DNA of 10,474 bases, taken from contig DUKP01000123.1 of NCBI GenBank assembly GCA_013329295.1, positions 1 through 10,474 on the forward strand, read 5' to 3'. Source of the stretch: Candidatus Poseidoniaceae archaeon (GTDB taxonomy: Archaea; Thermoplasmatota; Poseidoniia; Poseidoniales; Poseidoniaceae). This document shows, in pieces, positions 1-5,458 of this stretch (positions are counted from its first letter, which is position 1; every line of letters begins with the position of its first letter). The translations under genes and the position numbers were made by a program. The notes beneath the pieces are model-generated. The model saw only the letters and a list, made by a program, of their open reading frames with translations, made no database searches and was not told the origin of the DNA.

Positions 1-885
1 GATGTTCTATTTGGTGAAGAAGCATTGAAGAATAGATTGGCGCTCAATTTGTTTAGACCTCTAGAGCATGGTGTAATCAAAGATACATCTGAAGATAGAG
101 ATTTCATCGCTCACTTCATCACTCATCTAATTTCACTTTCAGACCCTGAAGAATATGACCGAGTTGTGGCTGTTATTGGAGCTCCGGCTGAAGCAAGTTA
201 TGTTGACAAGACTGCTATTTTTGACGCCGCTGCTGGTACAGTTAATGCAGCAATGATTATTTCTGAGCCTTTTGCTGTTGCTTACGCTCTTGATATGATT
301 GAACACACCCTAGTAATTGATATTGGTGCTGGAACTACTGACCTATGTCGTGTCTACGGTACTATACCAAGCCCTGATGACCAAATGCATACTGAATATG
401 CTGGTGATTATATCGATAATAAGATTATTGAAGAAGTTCAGTCTAAATATAGCGGTGCACAAATTACCAAAGACATGGCAAGAAGATGGAAGGAGCAGAA
501 CTCATTTGTTGGAACTTCAACCCCAGATTCTCCAGTAATGGTTGATTTCTCAATCGAAGGTAAGGCAATGACTCTTGACATTACTGATTGTATCCAAAAT
601 GCATGTGAATCTATTGTTGATCCAATTGTTGAGAATGTAAAAACTCTAATCGCTGGTTCAAACCCTGAATATCATGAACAATTTAGAAGAAATATGATTC
701 TTGCTGGCGGAGGTTCTGGAATTGATGGCCTTGGTGCTATGATAGAGAGAAGACTCAGTGATCTTGGCGACGTCAATGTTCATGTCGTTGACGACCCTGT
801 AAGACTTGGTGCTATGGGCGGTCTAAGACTCGCTATGGAAGTACCAGAAGAGATGTGGAAGAACCTAACTCTTGCTTCCCGCTGA
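1..885 (+). CDS. MamK/MreB-like bacterial-type actin, 5' end cut by the window
   Basis: The frame is open from base 1, so the true start and the first nucleotide-binding loop (phosphate 1) lie upstream. The 294 codons seen cover most of an actin fold. They begin with the G-x-E-A segment and the 'RPLEHGVIKD' strand typical of MreB/MamK. Next come a 'SEPFAVAYALD' helix and the phosphate 2 loop DIGAGTTDLC at about residues 107-116. The adenosine loop LAGGGSGIDGL is at about 234-244, and a 'VDDPVRLGAMGG' end follows. The run from SEPFAVAY through DIGAGTTDLC, YG.(I)P and the following DQ resembles magnetosome MamK more than rod-shape MreB, as far as I recall those sequences. Such proteins bind ATP and polymerise into filaments that position cell structures or shape the cell. 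No magnetosome genes are visible, so the role here is unknown. The stop lies 2 bases from the stop of the convergent zinc-ribbon membrane protein gene. The family call is firm; the MamK subtype is moderately sure. Confidence 0.88.
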   Translation, partial: DVLFGEEALKNRLALNLFRPLEHGVIKDTSEDRDFIAHFITHLISLSDPEEYDRVVAVIGAPAEASYVDKTAIFDAAAGTVNAAMIISEPFAVAYALDMIEHTLVIDIGAGTTDLCRVYGTIPSPDDQMHTEYAGDYIDNKIIEEVQSKYSGAQITKDMARRWKEQNSFVGTSTPDSPVMVDFSIEGKAMTLDITDCIQNACESIVDPIVENVKTLIAGSNPEYHEQFRRNMILAGGGSGIDGLGAMIERRLSDLGDVNVHVVDDPVRLGAMGGLRLAMEVPEEMWKNLTLASR

Positions 886-887
886 TT

Positions 888-1523
888 TCATTCTTGTTCT
901 GTTAAGCCGTACTTAGCGGCTAAGTTTGGATCGATTAGTGGTGCCTGGCAATGAGGACATCTGTCACTTGCACTGAGCATTGAAGGCCTAATTGCAAGAA
1001 CTGCCATACATTTTGGACATGCTGCAAGCATCTCACCTTGTTCTAGTTGGAAATCTATTCCATCAGATTCAAAATTAAAGTAACCTGACTTGTAAATTGG
1101 ATTAAAGTGATACATAAATCTCCTAAATGAACCAATAGACGCCCAGCCAGTCAAGAATAAAAATAACAATCCACCTACATTACCTGATATGACAAAAATG
1201 ATTGAATCAAGAGCATTTAGAGCAAAAAACAGACCCGCAATAAAAATCAAAATAGCAGCAGGCCAATATGCCCAAGCAACCTTTGAGCGATATGAGTTCC
1301 ATGTCACATAACAAATAATTGCGACAAAACAGAGTACTAACTTGGATAATGTTGGAGATATTGCTGAAGCAATTGCCCAAAATAAATACATTACAATAAG
1401 TCCGTCAATAAAGACAATAAATGTAGTACCGCGATGAATTCTATCAAATACGCTATTTCTTGCAACTAAACTGTTAGGTTTCATACCAGCAACTACAAGC
1501 TGGTCGCCTCGGTTTGGCTGCAT
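888..1523 (-). CDS. Four-helix membrane protein with C-terminal zinc ribbon, function unknown
   Basis: I do not recognise this 211-residue protein. Four hydrophobic segments are visible at about residues 35-55, 58-76, 86-105 and 107-128. A soluble tail follows that carries C169-x2-C172 and, 16 residues later, C189-x2-C192 (CPKC...CPHC), a zinc-ribbon (rubredoxin-like knuckle) pattern. The hydrophilic N-terminus and tail most likely face the cytoplasm, an inference from an even helix count. The ATG at 1521-1523 has no Shine-Dalgarno sequence in front of it, so the message may be leaderless; a later ATG at codon 14 is possible but is not better supported. The gene faces away from coaBC across an 89-base gap and ends 2 bases from the actin gene. 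Zinc ribbons on membrane proteins often act in protein-protein contact, but no function is claimed. Confidence 0.8.
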   Translation of the reverse strand: MQPNRGDQLVVAGMKPNSLVARNSVFDRIHRGTTFIVFIDGLIVMYLFWAIASAISPTLSKLVLCFVAIICYVTWNSYRSKVAWAYWPAAILIFIAGLFFALNALDSIIFVISGNVGGLLFLFLTGWASIGSFRRFMYHFNPIYKSGYFNFESDGIDFQLEQGEMLAACPKCMAVLAIRPSMLSASDRCPHCQAPLIDPNLAAKYGLTEQE

Positions 1524-1612
1524 ATTTGGCGCTGCAAGCCATTAATCTTGAATTGTTGCATTATTTTCAATACAAATAGCAACGAAGGAGTCAAAATGGC
1601 TGAACCATTGCC
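1524..1612. promoter_or_regulatory. Divergent intergenic gap, likely promoters for both flanking genes
   Basis: This AT-rich gap of about 89 bases separates the minus-strand zinc-ribbon gene from the plus-strand coaBC-trmY pair, so it must carry both promoters unless one is embedded in coding sequence. AT-rich TATA-like stretches occur around 1556-1569 (GCATTATTTTCAA) and 1569-1579 (AATACAAATA), but neither is a clear match to the archaeal TATA box. Assignment of start sites is not possible from sequence alone. Confidence 0.4.
1585..1598 (+). promoter_or_regulatory. Strong Shine-Dalgarno plus ATG, out of frame with coaBC
   Basis: AAGGAG at 1585-1590 is followed 5 bases later by ATG at 1596-1598, the best ribosome binding site in the window. 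The frame it opens runs 38 codons and stops with TAG at 1710-1712, already inside the flavoprotein domain of coaBC. The coaBC frame itself has TGA at 1601-1603, so it cannot use this ATG as the sequence stands. Either this is a leader ORF, or a single base is missing in the read-out between about 1604 and 1640 and this is the true coaBC start. Confidence 0.55.
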
Positions 1613-1618
1613 TTGTTC

Positions 1619-2818
1619 ATGGCGATGCGAGACACGGATGTTGAAATTCGTGGCGATAGCCTTGCAGATAAGAAAATCTTGCTTGGCGTTAGTGGAGGAA
1701 TTGCAGCAGTAGACACTGTTCGCCTGGCCAGAGAGTTACGTAGACATGGTGCAAATGTCATTGTAATGATGACACACTCAGCTCAGAAAATAATTTCTCC
1801 ATTAGCAGTTGAATGGGCTACACAAACAGAGGTCATTACCAATTGGGAAAGTGATTTGTCTGCTTTAGAAACAGTTGATGGAATTTTAATTGCTCCAGCA
1901 ACTAGGGACTTGTTAGCGAGTTATTTGCATGGCTTGCAACATGGCCCAATTTTGATGGCATTGAGTGCTGCGAGAACTCGCAAATGCCCGGTCATGATGA
2001 TTCCAAGTATGCATGCTGATTTAGCAGATGATCCCGTTACCAATGACCTTGTTGAAGAAGTAGAGAAACTTGGAATCAAAGTACATTGGGGAGAAGAACA
2101 AGAAGGAAAAAGAAAAACTCCACCTCATGATGAAATAGTTGCTCGATTTGCTAATTACATCAACATGAATGTTGCTGAAAGGAAATCCATTGTAATCACT
2201 TTAGGTTCAACACGTTCACCAATAGATGACATAAGATATGTGCAAAATACCAGTAGTGGAAAAACTGGGTTTGAAATTGCTGATCATTTATTTCGGCATG
2301 GACATGATGTTACATGTGTTGCTGGAATAACCTCATTTCCACAACCAAAGTGGTTACCATTAGTTATCAAAACAGATACACCTAATGAAATGTTACGCGA
2401 ACTAAAAGCACTTAGTAATGATAAAATTGATGCTTGGATTCATAGTGCTGCTGTACTAGATTATGTGGTAGATTCTCCGGCTGAAGGGAAATTAGCCAGC
2501 CAGCAAGGTCCTTTGCAAATAACATTAGTTGAAAGTGAAAAACACATTTTAGAACTAAAAGATAAATGCCAAAATGCTGTAAGAATTGGTTTCAAATTAG
2601 AAACAGGAATCAAGCAAAAAGAACTGGTAAGAAGAGCAGTTGCTCAATTGGAGTATGCTGAAATGACTGCAGTAATAGCAAACAGATTGGAAGACCTCAA
2701 AGACAAAAGTAAGCCACGAGCATATCTTGTCGATAAGAGTGGGGCAGATTTTACATTAAACAATATGCAAGATGTCTGTATTGCTATTACAACCATAGTT
2801 GAAAGAGGTAATCAGTGA
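1619..2818 (+). CDS. coaBC: Bifunctional phosphopantothenoylcysteine decarboxylase / phosphopantothenate-cysteine ligase
   Basis: CoaBC makes 4'-phosphopantetheine in coenzyme A synthesis: the CoaB half joins cysteine to phosphopantothenate, and the CoaC half, an FMN enzyme, decarboxylates the product. The CoaC half (about residues 15-180) shows GVSGGIAA (23-30), APAT (92-95) and PSMH (129-132), the archaeal form of the PxMN motif. The CoaB half shows NTSSGKTGF (210-218), SAAVLDY (276-282), K291 in 'EGKLAS' (matching the ligase lysine) and GFKLET (324-329). The length, 399 residues, is normal for the fusion. The histidine that is catalytic in CoaC (H75 in E. coli) aligns with D79, and the ACGDxGxGRM clamp that carries the second catalytic cysteine is not recognisable. 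Start choice is hard: in-frame options are TTG 1613, ATG 1619 and ATG 1625, none with a good SD, while a perfect SD-ATG just upstream is out of frame. trmY follows after 4 bases. Confidence 0.9.
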   Translation: MAMRDTDVEIRGDSLADKKILLGVSGGIAAVDTVRLARELRRHGANVIVMMTHSAQKIISPLAVEWATQTEVITNWESDLSALETVDGILIAPATRDLLASYLHGLQHGPILMALSAARTRKCPVMMIPSMHADLADDPVTNDLVEEVEKLGIKVHWGEEQEGKRKTPPHDEIVARFANYINMNVAERKSIVITLGSTRSPIDDIRYVQNTSSGKTGFEIADHLFRHGHDVTCVAGITSFPQPKWLPLVIKTDTPNEMLRELKALSNDKIDAWIHSAAVLDYVVDSPAEGKLASQQGPLQITLVESEKHILELKDKCQNAVRIGFKLETGIKQKELVRRAVAQLEYAEMTAVIANRLEDLKDKSKPRAYLVDKSGADFTLNNMQDVCIAITTIVERGNQ

Positions 2819-2822
2819 TAAC

Positions 2823-3476
2823 ATGCGCCGTTTTGCTATAATAGGCCACCGTGCTTTATCTTCAGGTAAAATTCCACTCAATGACCTGGCTGGTGGAGCA
2901 GGTAGAATGGATGTTCTAATTAGAGCATTAATGGCATCATTGATGACTAGTCATGGTTTTAGAAGAGACAGTGAAGTTATCCTACATTTATGGGGTGGTC
3001 CTGGACCAAAAAGACGTTTGAAAATTATTGGTAATGAAGTGAAAGGAATACATGCAGAAGAGCGTTCTGTTGCTGGACAGATTTCAAAGGTATTACGTGA
3101 ACCCACGCCTCCTATAGGAAATTGGGTTAAACGTTCAAGTGGCATATATGACAGTGGCGGAAGCATAGAAGAAACCATCAGAGAATGGAGTGATTCAACT
3201 ATTATTGCCTTAGATGCAAACGCTGAACGACTTTGGATTAATAATGCAGAGATACCAACTAAAAGTAAACCACTCTCGTATGAGACTACTGATGAACTAT
3301 CATCTAAAATCGAAGGAATAGATATTGGCTTCATTCTTAGTGATGACCAGCCACTGGAACTAAATTTTTCAAACAATATAGTAAAACGCTCTATAGGTGA
3401 AAAATGGCTTCAAGGCCATATGGCTATTGCAATTTGCCACTTTCTAATCGATGAAGGCGTTGAACTAAATCTTTAA
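2823..3476 (+). CDS. trmY: tRNA (pseudouridine(54)-N(1))-methyltransferase TrmY
   Basis: TrmY is a SPOUT-fold, S-adenosylmethionine-dependent enzyme that methylates N1 of pseudouridine 54 in the T-loop of archaeal tRNAs. The 217-residue product shows the family pattern from the first residue: MRRFAIIGHRA, then LNDLAGGAGRMDVL (19-32), SHGFRRD (43-49), a strand with LWGGPGPKRRLKIIG (56-70), and HAEERSVAG (77-85). 'GFILSDDQPL' (169-178) lies near the SPOUT knot. The C-terminal 'HADHC' motif of most TrmY proteins is altered here to QGHMAIA (197-203). The ATG at 2823 is chosen over a TTG at 2799 because the family begins at this methionine and GTGAT at 2815-2819 could pair with 16S rRNA. The gene is 4 bases downstream of coaBC, so the two are very probably co-transcribed. 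The last 12 bases overlap the end of surE on the other strand. Confidence 0.88.
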   Translation: MRRFAIIGHRALSSGKIPLNDLAGGAGRMDVLIRALMASLMTSHGFRRDSEVILHLWGGPGPKRRLKIIGNEVKGIHAEERSVAGQISKVLREPTPPIGNWVKRSSGIYDSGGSIEETIREWSDSTIIALDANAERLWINNAEIPTKSKPLSYETTDELSSKIEGIDIGFILSDDQPLELNFSNNIVKRSIGEKWLQGHMAIAICHFLIDEGVELNL

Positions 3477-4451
3477 CCAAATAGGATAATTTTCCTCACC
3501 TGATTGTAAGCACCAAGTAAGTAATCTATCATCTATAGCTAATGGATGAGTTTGTGGCCATGTAGGTAAGCAAGAAATGCTAGATTTATCCATCATTACT
3601 GCATCACAATCACTGCTTTCCACTGGAGTGTGATCGATACTTGCTGCTCCAATGGTGAAGGTTGCTGTATTTTCATTATCTGAATTCTCTGCAAAAGAAA
3701 TTGCATCTCGATACCAACGCATACCAAGTCGAGTGGTTTGAAATTCACCATTCCAAGTTGGTGGAGTGTTAATGTTGAGCATCAATTCACCATTTCTAAA
3801 TGCTGTCCTAAGTGCTTCAATTGGATTATCGCTCCAAGCTGGTTTATCTTCAATTATTGGCCATCTGCTTACATGAGGCTTGGATATATCGACACTTGGT
3901 CGCCTAAGGTTTTCAGGTACCATTGGTAGAATTTCAATAGCACGTTCAATTAATTGAACAGTTGCATCTACTGCTTTTTGCATTCCTTCATCATCAAATG
4001 ATGTAAGTGAAGATGCGATGGCTGGCATACCATACAAACCAGCCTCTCTTGCAGCACCCATTGTACCGCTATGATACGAATCTTGTGACATGTTTGGCCC
4101 TAAATTTACACCTGAAATAACTAGTCTTGGAATAACCTCGGGCAAAATATGCTGTAACCCTTTATCCAAGGCAACTATCATAGTATCACATGGAGTTCCA
4201 TCCAATTCAATCAAGTGCAAATTTTCATCATTGACATTCCACTGAGATTTCAAATCATTTCTAAAACGCCAATTTAGAGGTGTCATCAAATTTATTCGCA
4301 TTCCAGTAGCAGATTGATTGTTACTTGGAGCAAAAACCACTACTTTGTGACCTCTGTCATTTAGTGCTTCTACAAGCAGTTTCATGCCCACTGCTTCGAT
4401 TCCATCATCGTTAGTAAGTAATAACCAACCTTGGATTTGGGATGTAGACAT
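3465..4451 (-). CDS. surE: SurE-type 5'/3'-nucleotidase
   Basis: SurE is a metal-dependent phosphatase that removes phosphate from nucleoside monophosphates, and in some species from short polyphosphate. The diagnostic sites are all present: TNDDG (residues 13-17, metal ligands D15 and D16), PSNNQSATG (42-50, with S43), and ISGVNLGPN (112-120, with N116), followed by the SGTMGAAREAG helix (128-138). Further on are LMLNINTPP (223-231) and the RLGMRWYRD strand (241-249). At 328 residues it is longer than the usual roughly 250. The extra length lies mostly in a stretch around 180-220 and in the C-terminal tail. The ATG at 4449-4451 has a good SD, GAGGGA (4457-4462), which overlaps the TGA of the upstream EamA gene, so translation is probably coupled. 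SurE is the last gene of the OPT-EamA-SurE unit and ends 12 bases inside the convergent trmY. Confidence 0.93.
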   Translation of the reverse strand: MSTSQIQGWLLLTNDDGIEAVGMKLLVEALNDRGHKVVVFAPSNNQSATGMRINLMTPLNWRFRNDLKSQWNVNDENLHLIELDGTPCDTMIVALDKGLQHILPEVIPRLVISGVNLGPNMSQDSYHSGTMGAAREAGLYGMPAIASSLTSFDDEGMQKAVDATVQLIERAIEILPMVPENLRRPSVDISKPHVSRWPIIEDKPAWSDNPIEALRTAFRNGELMLNINTPPTWNGEFQTTRLGMRWYRDAISFAENSDNENTATFTIGAASIDHTPVESSDCDAVMMDKSSISCLPTWPQTHPLAIDDRLLTWCLQSGEENYPIWLKI

Positions 4452-4456
4452 TTGAT

Positions 4457-4462
4457 TCCCTC
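4457..4462 (-). promoter_or_regulatory. Shine-Dalgarno of surE overlapping the EamA stop
   Basis: Read on the minus strand, GAGGGA lies 5 bases ahead of the surE ATG and shares two bases with the TGA stop of the EamA gene. This arrangement supports translational coupling of the last two genes of the operon and fixes the surE start. Confidence 0.65.
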
Positions 4463-5447
4463 ATGACTCTTCGAGAACTTCACTCGTTTCATTGTTCGCA
4501 TCTGCCCGTGAACTTCCAATAATTACCAAAAGGATCCCAATTATCAAAATAGGCCCTCCAATCCAAGTCCAAAAACCTGGTAATCCAGTATCAAACAGCA
4601 TAAATCCAATTAGTGAGCCAATAATTGGTTCCATAGTAACACTTGTTGAAACCACAAGAGGTGGAACATATCTAAGACAGGTGTTTAAACCAGTATGCCC
4701 AAGTAATCCAGCTATCAAGGCAAGAGCAAGAAACCATCCAAAGTAATCCATTTGAATCCATCCAAATACTCCAAATTGAGAAAAATTATCCTCAACAAAA
4801 TACGAGGCTGGAATTAAAATAACAGCACCAATTAAGGTGACTGGAAAAGCATAGAGGAAAATTGGCATCCATTTCCTGAGAACTCTACCACTGACAATGT
4901 AACCTACGACAAATAATGCTCCTAGGAAAGCCAAAAAATCACCCCATGCCGTTACAGTTCTACCTCCTTGCTCATCGCCTAAATCTATCAAAGCCAGTGC
5001 TGCTCCAATAAATCCTATACAAGCACCAATAATTTCCCAACGCGAAGGACTACGATAATTAACAAAATATTTCGCAATTAAAGCCATTCCAAATACAATA
5101 ATAAGTGGATGAGCAGTTACAAAAAGGAGTGAATGAGTCAATGAAGTTTCATCTAAACTTGCAACCCAAGCACCAAAGTGTAATGCCAAAAATATTCCTC
5201 CACCAAGCAACCAGAGAATTGTTTCCCTTTCAGTAAATCTGTGCTTCAAAGATTGACCATGAATCCTCCATTGCATTATTGCTAAAGGCGCTAATACGAG
5301 AGAAGTAAGTTGTAAACGCCATGATGCACGTAATAGGGGTGGTACATCATCGACCTGTTGGAATAATGCTCCAGCGCTTGAAACACCAAATACAGCAGCA
5401 ATCAGTAGCAGCCACACCCAATTAGGTGTGGCTCTTAGAGAGGTCAT
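4461..5447 (-). CDS. EamA/DMT-superfamily permease (10 membrane helices)
   Basis: This is a member of the drug/metabolite transporter superfamily with two EamA repeats, usually a small-molecule exporter in the cytoplasmic membrane. About ten hydrophobic segments are visible. The first repeat contains 'LDETSLTHSLLFVTAHPLII', the counterpart of the common TSxxxAsLLxxtxPlf segment, and the second contains 'VPPLVVSTSVTMEPIIGSLI' near residues 264-283. The tail is short and acidic (ending NETSEVLEES). With the ATG at 5445-5447 the product is 328 residues, within family range. The frame can begin at a TTG at 5460-5462, which overlaps the OPT stop codon by 2 bases, or at a GTG between them. I prefer the ATG because a GTGAG stretch sits just in front of it and TTG has no SD. 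Either choice keeps the gene tightly coupled to the OPT gene. The substrate cannot be read from the sequence. Confidence 0.9.
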   Translation of the reverse strand: MTSLRATPNWVWLLLIAAVFGVSSAGALFQQVDDVPPLLRASWRLQLTSLVLAPLAIMQWRIHGQSLKHRFTERETILWLLGGGIFLALHFGAWVASLDETSLTHSLLFVTAHPLIIVFGMALIAKYFVNYRSPSRWEIIGACIGFIGAALALIDLGDEQGGRTVTAWGDFLAFLGALFVVGYIVSGRVLRKWMPIFLYAFPVTLIGAVILIPASYFVEDNFSQFGVFGWIQMDYFGWFLALALIAGLLGHTGLNTCLRYVPPLVVSTSVTMEPIIGSLIGFMLFDTGLPGFWTWIGGPILIIGILLVIIGSSRADANNETSEVLEES

Positions 5448-5458
5448 CAAACTCACAC

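Noticed and set aside
317..538. Open plus-strand frame inside the actin gene
   Set aside because: It lies in another frame of a clearly conserved actin, has no SD and no family resemblance; it is a chance frame.
2799..2822. TTG at 2799 as trmY start
   Set aside because: It would add eight residues not found at the conserved N-terminus of TrmY and would overlap coaBC; the ATG at 2823 fits the family exactly.
2951..3376. Open antisense frame of about 140 codons across trmY
   Set aside because: trmY matches its family over its full length on the other strand; the antisense frame is composition-driven with no start signal.
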